Assembly (NCBI GenBank): GCA_000432775.1 | Contig: HF990394.1 | Coordinates: 1 to 7,143, forward strand | Source: Alistipes sp. CAG:831 | GTDB lineage: Bacteria; Bacteroidota; Bacteroidia; Bacteroidales; UBA932 | Direction of reading: 5' to 3' | DNA length: 7,143 bases | In this document: piece after piece, positions 1-7,143 of the stretch | Layout: every line of letters starts with the position of its first letter | Numbering within the stretch: position 1 is the first letter of the stretch | Position numbers and translations under genes: made by a program | The notes under the pieces: generated by a model | Databases searched by the model: none | What the model saw: the letters and a program-made list of their open reading frames with translations, nothing else | What the model was told of the DNA's origin: nothing

Positions 1-1
1 G

Positions 2-28
2 GAACAGCATGGAAAAGAGGAGGTGTGA
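2..28 (+). CDS. C-terminal end of upstream gene, probably hsdM (partial)
   Basis: Reading from base 2 gives eight codons (EQHGKEEV) and a TGA stop at 26-28, one base before the ATG at 30 that is preferred for hsdS. A stop placed this tightly against the next start is typical of translationally coupled operon genes. In type I R-M loci hsdM, the N6-adenine methyltransferase subunit gene, very often lies directly upstream of hsdS, and no other gene in this window encodes the methyltransferase. Eight residues are far too few to recognise HsdM. Another frame also stays open until the TAA at 46-48, so both the frame and the identity are inferred from context. Confidence 0.35.
   Translation, partial: EQHGKEEV
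18..23 (+). promoter_or_regulatory. Shine-Dalgarno site deciding the hsdS start
   Basis: AGGAGG lies six bases upstream of the ATG at 30, an ideal ribosome-binding arrangement. The alternative ATG at 9 has no such site visible, and choosing it would put the AGGAGG inside the coding sequence. The site also overlaps the last codons of the upstream reading frame, which suggests translational coupling. Confidence 0.55.
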
Positions 29-29
29 T

Positions 30-1142
30 ATGGGAGGCAATAATGTAAAATGGGTTCGACTCGGGGATTATATATCTCAAAGGCGAGAAAACAACTCTTC
101 ATTAAAATATGGTGTTGATCTTATCGAAGGAGTGAATAGCGATGGTGAATTTCAACCGACAAAGGCGATTACTGATAATATCAATCTAAAGCCATATAAG
201 GTTGTTAGACATGGTGATATTGTTTATAACCCATCAAGGTTAAATATAGGCTCATTGGCCTATAGAACAGGTGGTATGTGTATTGTCTCTCACTTGTATC
301 AAGTGTTTCATATAAAAGAAAAATATCAGTCTATATTATCTGCAGAATTTTTAACCCTTTATCTTAGGCGAAGTGAATTCTACAGATATGTGGATTATGA
401 TAATTTTGCCAGTCAGAGAGCGGAATACAATCTACGGAAATTAGGAGAATTACTTATTCCGCTACCATCCCCTGCCGAACAGCAGAAAGTGGTGAACGCA
501 TGGCGAGCATTCCGGGAAATTAAAGTGCAAAACGAGGCTAAAGCAGCCCCGCTTATGCAACTCTGTCAAAGCTATATCCAGGAATTGAAGCACAAATATC
601 CGATGCAGGAAATCGGGCCATATATTCAGGAATGTGATGAGCGTAATACCGATTTAAATATTAAATTATCTCAAGGTATTGCGAATACTAAGGTTTTTCA
701 AAGCCCCAAACAAGTTGCATTAAATTCAAAATCTGATAAGATAGTCAGAACGGGACAATTCGGTTATAATCGTGCAACGACAAGGAATGGAGAGAAAATA
801 TCTATAGCCTATAGATTAGGAGCAGACTGTACCGTTTCATCGGCATACTGTGTGTTTAAAATAACACATGAAGAAATTTTAGACCCATATTTTTTATGGA
901 TGTGGGTAGCTCGTCCTGAATTTGATAGATATGCACGTTATATGTCTAAGGGCAGTGCGCATGAATTCTTTGAATTTGATGAAATGTGTCGAGTTAAAAT
1001 ACCTCTTCCTCCCATTGAAGTTCAGCAGGCTATTGTCAATATCTATAAGTGCGCCAATGAGGCTAAACTGATAGTCGAAGAAGCCGACAGGCTTTCGCGT
1101 GAAGTGTGTCCGGCATTGCTTCAACATGTCATACATTCTTAA
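30..1142 (+). CDS. hsdS: Type I restriction-modification specificity subunit HsdS
   Basis: This is the DNA-recognition subunit that binds HsdM and HsdR and sets the bipartite target sequence. The 370-residue protein shows the classic two-fold layout. Target recognition domain 1 covers about residues 1-141 and includes GDIVYNPSR at 62-70. A conserved helical spacer with IPLPSPAEQQKVV starts at about 143. TRD2 covers about 193-323 and includes GQFGYNRATTRNG at 242-254. A second conserved helix starts with IPLPPIEVQQAIV at about 324. The two IPLP motifs are 181 residues apart, as expected for tandem half-subunits. The length is slightly under the usual 400 or so residues, but both halves are complete. 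The start at 30 is chosen over the in-frame ATG at 9 because of the AGGAGG at 18-23 and the upstream stop at 26-28. hsdR follows after 15 bases. The TRD-coding parts are clearly more A/T-rich than the spacer, suggesting TRD exchange. The recognition sequence cannot be predicted from this alone. Confidence 0.93.
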   Translation: MGGNNVKWVRLGDYISQRRENNSSLKYGVDLIEGVNSDGEFQPTKAITDNINLKPYKVVRHGDIVYNPSRLNIGSLAYRTGGMCIVSHLYQVFHIKEKYQSILSAEFLTLYLRRSEFYRYVDYDNFASQRAEYNLRKLGELLIPLPSPAEQQKVVNAWRAFREIKVQNEAKAAPLMQLCQSYIQELKHKYPMQEIGPYIQECDERNTDLNIKLSQGIANTKVFQSPKQVALNSKSDKIVRTGQFGYNRATTRNGEKISIAYRLGADCTVSSAYCVFKITHEEILDPYFLWMWVARPEFDRYARYMSKGSAHEFFEFDEMCRVKIPLPPIEVQQAIVNIYKCANEAKLIVEEADRLSREVCPALLQHVIHS

Positions 1143-1157
1143 ATTGTAGCGATTATT

Positions 1158-4100
1158 ATGGCAGGTAAAGGAAAATATTATGAAAGTCAGTTTGAGGAGG
1201 CGACCATCGAACTCCTCCGCGAGTCGCATTGGCAATATACATTCGGCGATGACATTCACCGGAAATATACCGACCCGCTTATTGAAGAAGACCTGCGGAC
1301 ATTTCTTGCCACTCAGTACAAGGACAAAAGACTGACCACTTCCGAAGTGGATGGCATTGTCGCCAATCTGCGGAACACGGGAGGTCAGAACGATTATTAT
1401 GCCCTGCAAAACACCTTCCTGCTCTATCGGGACGGATACGATTTTACATACAGTGATGGCAGGGATAATCCGTTCCGCTTGCAATACATCGACTTCGAGC
1501 ATCCCGACCATAATATTTTCCGTTGCGTCAATCAGTTCGTCATGGAACAAGGCCGCGAAAATCGTCGGCCCGACATCCTGCTTTTCGTCAATGGCATACC
1601 GGTCTGCATCATCGAACTGAAAAATCCGACCAAGCAGAATGCCACCATACGCGATGCACATACGCAGATTTGTACCCGTTATATGCGGGATATACCGGCC
1701 TTGCTGAAATATTGTGCACTGGCAGTTATCAGCGACGGAGCGAAGAACGAATTGGGAACGACCTACACGCCATTCGAGTTTTTCTATGAATGGAAGAAAA
1801 TCGATAATGAGGACAAGGCGGGAAAAGGACTGGACACGCTGCGTACATTGATTCGCGGGGCACTCTCACCCGAACGCATCTTGGAGATTTTGAGGGACTA
1901 TATCTATTTCCCTGACCCGTCAAAAGAAGACGACACGACTGAGATTGTATGCCGCTATCCGCAATTCTTTGCAACGCGCAAGTTGCGGGACCATATCCTC
2001 AGCCATTTGCGTTCTGTTGGTGGCGATGGTAAGGGCGGTACTTATTTCGGCGCTACTGGGTGTGGGAAGACTTATACGATGTTGTTCCTCGCCCGCCAGT
2101 TAGCACTTCGTTGCAGAAAGCAGTTGGGCAGTCCCACCATTCTCATCATTGTTGACCGGGAAGATTTGGAGACACAAAGCGGAAAACAGTTCTGTCGCTC
2201 GAAGCGCTTCCTTGAGGATGAGGCCGTCAAAGTGTTTGAAACCCGAAAAGAATTAGCTGAAGAGATGAGCACCCGGCAAACGGGAGGAGTCTATATCACT
2301 ACGATACAGAAGTTCGCCGAGTCCACCGGACTGCTGACAGAACGTTCAAACGTCATCTGCATGAGCGACGAGGCACACCGCTCACAAAATAATCTCGGTT
2401 CAAAACTTTCCATTCAGGTCGATGGCGAAGCCGACAAAATAGGTGCACGGATTACATATGGATTCGCCAAATACCTCCGAGACGCATTACCCAACGCGAC
2501 ATACGTCGGCTTCACTGGGACACCTATCGATGAGACCATCCATGTGTTCGGGGATATCGTCGATCAATATACGATGAAGGAATCGGAGGATGACGGTATC
2601 ACCGTCCCCATCAAATACGATCCCCGCCTGGCACGTGTTTTCCTGAACAAGGAGCAGGCAGATAAGGTAGAAGAATACTATCGACTCTGTGCGGATGAAG
2701 GGGCTACGCCTGAAGATATTGCCAAGAGTAAAGCCGCCATGTCGAGCATGGAGGTGATAATCGGCGATGAAGATGTGCTGCGCCGGGTGGCCAAGGATAT
2801 TATCGACGACTACAAGCGCCGAACAGAGACAACCGACCGTCTGCAAAAGGCGATGATTACCTGCGCCGACCGCACAATCGCGTTCCGATTGTATAAAATC
2901 ATGCGGGAGCTGCAACCTGACTGGTTCGAGAAGAAAAAGGCTTTGAATGAACTTGTATTAACGGCAGATGAAAAGGACAAACTCAATGACATCGCTTTTG
3001 TCAATATGGTCATGACCCGCGACAAGGACGATGAAAAGGAGTTATACAATTTGCTTGGAGACAAGGAATATCGCAAATTTCTTGATGCCGAGTTCAAATC
3101 AGAGAAATCCAATTTTCATATCTCCATCAATGTTGATATGTGGATTACAGGATTCGATGTGCCTTGCCTGACCATGCTTTACAACGACAAGCCTCTGTCG
3201 AAACACACATTGATACAGACCATATCGCGAGTGAACCGTCGATACGGCACTAAGGAATTTGGCTTCATCATCGACTACATCGGTATCCGCGAGGAGATGA
3301 AGAAGGCAATGAAGAAATACGGAGGTGAGGTAGGACCACAAGAGGATTTGGATACAGCCCATGAGATACTGAAAAACGAATTGCAACTTTTACAGGAGAG
3401 ATTGTCAGGCCTTTCATTCAAACGCTTCTTCGGAGACAATGACCTTGCGCGGCTTCAGTTCATTCAGGAGGCGGCCGAATATATCCTTGCCAACAGCGTG
3501 GAACGGAAAGGAGAAGTGTCATTCCTCAAACTTTTTAAGGAACATGTCAAAAGACTCCGCTCGGCCTACAACATCTGCAATCCGGCTGGAATCCTGACCG
3601 ATGAGGAGATAGCATGGAGCCAGTGTTTCATGGGAATCTGTTCATACGTCAACAAAATGACCGCTACCGAGCATGATACGGAAAGTATGAACCGACATGT
3701 GGAACAGATGGTCCAAGAGGCTATCCTCGCCAGTGGTGTGGAGAGGGTTATGAACGATGGTGTTGAAGAAAACATTTTTAGCGACTCGTTTTCCAAAGAA
3801 GTGGAAGAGATAAAGATGCCGTTCACCAAGTTCCAGATTCTTTGTAAACTTGTAGCCAAAGCGATCAGAGCATACAGTCGGACAAACAAGATACAGGCCG
3901 AACATTTTCAGAAGATGCTCGAGGAAACGATTGACGCATATAATACCCGTGATAAGCTGACATTCACCAATGATGTGACCCAGAATGTTGTAAATGATGT
4001 TTATGACATTGTTTCATACAAAATCAACGGACTTTCTAACAAACTAATGACTATCCTGAAAGAACTTAAAACTGACAGTGAAAAGTTCAAGGTATTGGGC

Positions 4101-4385
4101 ATCACATTCGAAGAAAAGGCATTCTTTGATGTACTTGTTGAAGTCCGTGACAAACATGGCTTTGAATATGCGGATGACCGTTGCATCGAACTGGCTAAGA
4201 AAATCAAAGCACTGATAGACGACACTGCCATTTATGCAGATTGGCTGAATAACGATAACCTCAAAAGCAAACTTGCCAGTCAGCTTACTTTCCTTCTGTA
4301 CAAAGAGGGTTACCCGCCCCAGTGGGACGAGGAAGTCTTCCAGAAAGTTTTGGAACAGGTGGAGAATTATAAGAAATACAAATAA
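1158..4385 (+). CDS. hsdR: Type I restriction endonuclease subunit HsdR
   Basis: This is the motor and nuclease subunit. With HsdM and HsdS it translocates DNA using ATP and cuts at a distance from unmethylated sites. The 1075 residues fit the family's usual length of about 1000-1100. The N-terminal HsdR_N nuclease domain (about 60-200) carries the PD-(D/E)xK site, with D139 in RPDILLF and E153-x-K155 in IIELKNP. The SF2 translocase follows: Walker A GATGCGKT at 298-305, DEAH box at 404-407, motif III TGTP at 453-456, motif V around ITGFDVP (663-669) and motif VI QTISRVNRR at 687-695. The helical C-terminal region (about 730-1075) is the likely HsdM/HsdS contact part. All key residues are present and no frameshift is seen, so the gene looks functional. 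The ATG at 1158 lies 15 bases after the hsdS stop, without a clear Shine-Dalgarno site, which points to co-transcription with hsdS. Its G+C is visibly higher than that of its neighbours, for example about 53% over 1201-1260. Confidence 0.96.
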   Translation: MAGKGKYYESQFEEATIELLRESHWQYTFGDDIHRKYTDPLIEEDLRTFLATQYKDKRLTTSEVDGIVANLRNTGGQNDYYALQNTFLLYRDGYDFTYSDGRDNPFRLQYIDFEHPDHNIFRCVNQFVMEQGRENRRPDILLFVNGIPVCIIELKNPTKQNATIRDAHTQICTRYMRDIPALLKYCALAVISDGAKNELGTTYTPFEFFYEWKKIDNEDKAGKGLDTLRTLIRGALSPERILEILRDYIYFPDPSKEDDTTEIVCRYPQFFATRKLRDHILSHLRSVGGDGKGGTYFGATGCGKTYTMLFLARQLALRCRKQLGSPTILIIVDREDLETQSGKQFCRSKRFLEDEAVKVFETRKELAEEMSTRQTGGVYITTIQKFAESTGLLTERSNVICMSDEAHRSQNNLGSKLSIQVDGEADKIGARITYGFAKYLRDALPNATYVGFTGTPIDETIHVFGDIVDQYTMKESEDDGITVPIKYDPRLARVFLNKEQADKVEEYYRLCADEGATPEDIAKSKAAMSSMEVIIGDEDVLRRVAKDIIDDYKRRTETTDRLQKAMITCADRTIAFRLYKIMRELQPDWFEKKKALNELVLTADEKDKLNDIAFVNMVMTRDKDDEKELYNLLGDKEYRKFLDAEFKSEKSNFHISINVDMWITGFDVPCLTMLYNDKPLSKHTLIQTISRVNRRYGTKEFGFIIDYIGIREEMKKAMKKYGGEVGPQEDLDTAHEILKNELQLLQERLSGLSFKRFFGDNDLARLQFIQEAAEYILANSVERKGEVSFLKLFKEHVKRLRSAYNICNPAGILTDEEIAWSQCFMGICSYVNKMTATEHDTESMNRHVEQMVQEAILASGVERVMNDGVEENIFSDSFSKEVEEIKMPFTKFQILCKLVAKAIRAYSRTNKIQAEHFQKMLEETIDAYNTRDKLTFTNDVTQNVVNDVYDIVSYKINGLSNKLMTILKELKTDSEKFKVLGITFEEKAFFDVLVEVRDKHGFEYADDRCIELAKKIKALIDDTAIYADWLNNDNLKSKLASQLTFLLYKEGYPPQWDEEVFQKVLEQVENYKKYK

Positions 4386-4408
4386 TATAATAATTAGGAT
4401 TATCAAAA

Positions 4409-7057
4409 ATGGAAAAGAAAACAATTATACGATGCTTTATTGCATCTCCAGGAGATACTGCAGAAGAACGCGATATTTGTGAAAAGGTATTTTCTGAAAT
4501 TAATGCAGGGATTGGAACAGCTTATGGATTTGTTCTTAAATCTCTTCGATGGGAGAATGATGTCCATCCTGGATTAGGAAATGGAGGACAGGATGTAATT
4601 AATTCTCAAATCAAAGATAAATACGATTTATTCATAGGTATCATGTATACAAAATTTGGAACACCAACAGAACATGCGGAGTCTGGGACTGAAGAAGAAT
4701 TTTATATAGCATATGAGCGTGCATTACAACAAAAGAATATGGAAATCATGTTCTATTTTAATGATGCGGCTTTAAACCCTAGTAAATTAGATCTTGAGCA
4801 ATATCAAAAGGTCACAAATTTTAGGACTAATGTTGTTCAACAAAAATGTATGTATTCTATGTATAATGGAATCCAAGATTTTGAAAATAAACTTCGAAAC
4901 CATTTAAACTTATATTTCAATAGCCATTATTTAAGTTCAGATAAAGATACTGCAGAAAAAATGACTCGTACTTCGTTCATATTAGAAGAACGATTAAATT
5001 CTGCTTTACAACTTTTTAGTGGACAACCTAGAATATGGATAGAGCCAATAATTAGTTCAAAACAGGAAATATCAATACATCCTGACGAAAATTACGACGG
5101 CCGAGTAGATGTAAATACGATAATTAATAAACCGTATTCTCTTATCATTTCTGCTCCTCCTCAATTTGGTTTAACCTGTCTATCTCATTATATGGTACTT
5201 GAAGCTTGGAAAAAACATAAACTATGGATATATATAGACGCAAAAAAAATAAAAGCTCATAATGTTACTACATATGTAAATAATGAGTTTACCCAATTAG
5301 GAATTGATGCTCAAACTGATATTGAATGTATAATTTTAGACGAATGGCACTCTTCAGAAAATGGGGCGTTAAAGAAATTAAAAGCCATATGCGATGTGTA
5401 TTCTGAAATTCCTATAATATTAATGAGGACATTAGAAGAATCTAAATTTCTTAGAGAGAGACAAGAAGATATAAAGATAAATAGGGAGTTTAAAACCTTG
5501 TTTTTACTTCCAATGACTCGTAATCAAATACGTACAATTGTGACAGAATATAATCAAGAAATACAAATTGCAGATGACGAGGTTTTATTAGATAAAGTTG
5601 TAAATGATTTAACGACACTTAATATTCACCGCACACCTCACAATTGTTTAACTCTTCTTAAAGTAGATGAGAAGAAATTTGATAATAATCCTGTTAATCG
5701 TTCTCAAATGCTTGAAGATGTTCTTTATGTGCTTTTTGAATTTACGGATTTGCCTCGTTATGATTCTAAGCCTGATGTGAAAGATTGTCAATTCATATTA
5801 GGTTGTTTCTGCGAGATTCTTATTAAAGAGAATCGGTTCTACTTTTCCAAAGATGATTTTCTCAAGCGAACGCGAGAGTGTAGCACATCAAATATGATTG
5901 ATATAGATGTTAAGGTTGTTTTTGATATCTTATTTCAGAATAATATAATAACAGAAACAGAAAATCAACTTACCTTTAAGTCAGCCTTTTGGTTGTTATA
6001 TTTCGCTGCTAGGCGTATGCATGGAAATCCCGATTTTGCTGAATACATATTTAAATCAAAGAAATATCTTGACTATCCAGAAATCATTGAATTTTATACT
6101 GGAATAGACAGGAATAGGAACGATGCTTTGAATATTCTTTTAAAGGATATTCACGAAACTTGTGATGTTGTATTTACACGCATATTAATACCGGACACTA
6201 TCAATCCATATAGATTGGCTCGTTGGCATCCAGATATTAAACATATCGAGAAAATGCAACAAGAATTAAGTGATACAGTAATGAACTCGGGGCTTCCGGA
6301 CGCTATCAAAGATAAATATCAAGATCGTGGTTATAACCAACTTACCCCATATAATCAGGATGTTGTAATACATAATTTTTTTGAAGAATACTATGTATAC
6401 AATCTTATGCAGGAGATAAAATCCTCATCTAGAGCTCTCAGAAATAGTGATTATGCAGATGTTAGTATAAAAAAACAGTTACTTGGAGAGATTTTGCGTG
6501 GATGGTTACAAATCTCGAAAGTGCTGTTTGCATTAATTCCTGTTCTGGCAACTAAAGGCCAAGCTGAATATGGAGGTGCTGGATTTCTTCTTTCTGACAA
6601 CTTTGGTGAAACAGAGGAAGAAAGGGCTAGAAATATTCTTTTTGTGATACTTACTAATGTAGTAGGATTCTTCAAGGATGATATATATTCCTCTAAAATA
6701 TCACCCTTACTGTATGATGCTTTTGAGCACCCTGCAAGTCCGCTTATAAAACAGCAATTAGCATTGTTGCTTATAATTTGTAGGCCTAAAAGCTGGTATA
6801 CTTATATTGAGAAGTATATTGTTTCACTATCCAAAGATTCTTTCTTCCTTTTTGAAGTTCTTAATGAAATGAGGGCACAATATAAATTTGGCTTTATTGA
6901 AGAAAACGATATGCAAATATTGTCAACTCTTATAAGGAAGAGTCTTGCTAAGCATATGTTGGGCATAAATAATCCTTCACCTGGACAAATGCGACAAATA
7001 CCTAATTCATATATGCCAAAAAGAGATGAGGATAGCACCCAAAATGCAGAAAAGTAG
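4409..7057 (+). CDS. DUF4062 domain / STAND-like NTPase protein, probable accessory defence protein
   Basis: Residues about 5-115 match the DUF4062 pattern: CFIASPGDTAEERD at 9-22, SLRWENDVHPGLG at 45-57, DLFIGIMYTKFGTPT at 73-87 and SGTEEEFYIAYERA at 92-105. Residues about 195-420 look like a STAND-type P-loop core. IISAPPQFGLTCL (246-258) sits where Walker A should be but has Leu255 in place of the lysine. Walker B is IECIILDE (305-312), a sensor-like strand IPIILMRT is at 334-341, and HRTP (407-410) is at the position of the STAND GxP motif. A winged-helix-like segment (about 455-535) ends in LTFKSAFWLLYFAARR, like the end of NACHT/STAND modules. The rest (540-850) is mostly predicted helical, of unknown fold, with a charged, probably disordered tail. 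DUF4062 is known at the N-terminus of NTPase/repeat proteins such as animal NWD1 and NPHP3. A role in phage sensing or abortive infection is inferred from this architecture and the R-M context. The gene starts 23 bases after hsdR and is far more A/T-rich. The exact function is unknown. Confidence 0.78.
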   Translation: MEKKTIIRCFIASPGDTAEERDICEKVFSEINAGIGTAYGFVLKSLRWENDVHPGLGNGGQDVINSQIKDKYDLFIGIMYTKFGTPTEHAESGTEEEFYIAYERALQQKNMEIMFYFNDAALNPSKLDLEQYQKVTNFRTNVVQQKCMYSMYNGIQDFENKLRNHLNLYFNSHYLSSDKDTAEKMTRTSFILEERLNSALQLFSGQPRIWIEPIISSKQEISIHPDENYDGRVDVNTIINKPYSLIISAPPQFGLTCLSHYMVLEAWKKHKLWIYIDAKKIKAHNVTTYVNNEFTQLGIDAQTDIECIILDEWHSSENGALKKLKAICDVYSEIPIILMRTLEESKFLRERQEDIKINREFKTLFLLPMTRNQIRTIVTEYNQEIQIADDEVLLDKVVNDLTTLNIHRTPHNCLTLLKVDEKKFDNNPVNRSQMLEDVLYVLFEFTDLPRYDSKPDVKDCQFILGCFCEILIKENRFYFSKDDFLKRTRECSTSNMIDIDVKVVFDILFQNNIITETENQLTFKSAFWLLYFAARRMHGNPDFAEYIFKSKKYLDYPEIIEFYTGIDRNRNDALNILLKDIHETCDVVFTRILIPDTINPYRLARWHPDIKHIEKMQQELSDTVMNSGLPDAIKDKYQDRGYNQLTPYNQDVVIHNFFEEYYVYNLMQEIKSSSRALRNSDYADVSIKKQLLGEILRGWLQISKVLFALIPVLATKGQAEYGGAGFLLSDNFGETEEERARNILFVILTNVVGFFKDDIYSSKISPLLYDAFEHPASPLIKQQLALLLIICRPKSWYTYIEKYIVSLSKDSFFLFEVLNEMRAQYKFGFIEENDMQILSTLIRKSLAKHMLGINNPSPGQMRQIPNSYMPKRDEDSTQNAEK

Positions 7058-7066
7058 AGAAGTACG

Positions 7067-7143
7067 ATGATATACACTATTCTACTCATCTTTATCTTTG
7101 TCGTTTGTTTTTCTGTTCTCTCCACGGAAGATCGGAAGACGGA
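7067..7143 (+). CDS. Start of a small membrane or secreted protein gene (3' end outside window)
   Basis: An ATG nine bases after the preceding stop opens a frame that runs to the window edge for 25 codons. The encoded residues 3-18 (YTILLIFIFVVCFSVL) are strongly hydrophobic and are followed by charged residues (EDRK), as in an N-terminal signal anchor or single membrane helix. Only a weak purine stretch (AGAAG) precedes the start. Spacing and strand suggest it continues the operon. The product cannot be identified. The last 15 or so bases resemble sequencing adapter, so the C-terminal codons seen here may not be genuine. A chance open frame in pyrimidine-rich DNA cannot be excluded. Confidence 0.4.
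   Translation, partial: MIYTILLIFIFVVCFSVLSTEDRKT

Noticed and set aside
894..1661. 255-codon open frame on the - strand across the hsdS end and hsdR start
   Set aside because: It overlaps two well-supported genes on the + strand, shows no recognisable motif and fits the antisense shadow of hsdR codons.
2487..2915. 142-codon - strand open frame inside hsdR
   Set aside because: It lies wholly within the conserved translocase coding region and encodes no recognisable domain; it is a shadow frame.
4390..4403. Small inverted repeat ATAAT-TAGG-ATTAT between hsdR and the STAND-like gene
   Set aside because: A five-base A/T-only stem is too weak for a terminator, has no T-tract and is expected by chance in such A/T-rich spacer DNA.
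5242..5249. Run of eight A within the STAND-like gene forming an in-frame A AAA AAA heptamer, considered as a slippage or phase-variation site
   Set aside because: Such runs are common in A/T-rich genes (a seven-A run occurs at 6469-6475). No downstream hairpin or sensible alternative product was seen, and the frame is intact.
6470..6800. Hydrophobic segments near residues 704-714, 742-755 and 783-790 of the STAND-like protein as possible membrane helices
   Set aside because: They are short, interrupted by charged residues and spaced like buried helices of a helical-repeat domain rather than true transmembrane spans.
6802..7125. 107-codon - strand frame with a hydrophobic stretch over the end of the STAND-like gene
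   Set aside because: Most of it is antisense to intact STAND coding sequence. Its hydrophobic character comes from A/T-rich composition, and the + strand ORF at 7067 fits the operon better.

Overview
The window is a piece of a type I restriction-modification (R-M) locus, read entirely on the + strand. Its order is [end of an upstream gene, probably hsdM] - hsdS - hsdR - a large DUF4062/STAND-like NTPase gene - start of a short ORF with a hydrophobic N-terminus. Spacing is tight: 1 nt, 15 nt, 23 nt and 9 nt between successive genes. No internal terminator or convincing promoter is visible, so the genes look like one transcription unit cut at both window ends. No tRNA, rRNA, CRISPR array, transposase or integrase is visible.

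The host cannot be fixed from this sequence. The A/T-rich leaders with little Shine-Dalgarno signal before hsdR and the third gene, and the general look of the proteins, suggest a gut-type Bacteroidota (Bacteroidales). This is an inference, not a demonstration. The exception is hsdS, which has a clear AGGAGG before an internal ATG.

Region 1-1142 holds the last codons of the upstream gene and hsdS, a full-length two-TRD specificity subunit. Region 1158-4385 is hsdR, an intact translocase/endonuclease with its PD-(D/E)xK nuclease site and SF2 helicase motifs all present. Region 4409-7057 encodes an 882-residue protein. It has an N-terminal DUF4062 domain, a P-loop-like core in which the Walker A lysine is missing, an apparent winged-helix segment and a long helical C-terminus. 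This gene is much more A/T-rich than hsdR. Region 7058-7143 contains the first 25 codons of a further ORF encoding a probable signal anchor or membrane helix.

HsdS, HsdR and the missing HsdM would form the DNA-methylating and DNA-cutting complex. The linked STAND-like protein is best read as an extra defence layer carried with the R-M genes. This resembles in principle the anticodon nucleases PrrC and RloC, which are also encoded in type I R-M loci, although the protein is unrelated to them in sequence as far as can be seen. It is the most interesting item in the window, and the membrane-type ORF after it could be a partner.
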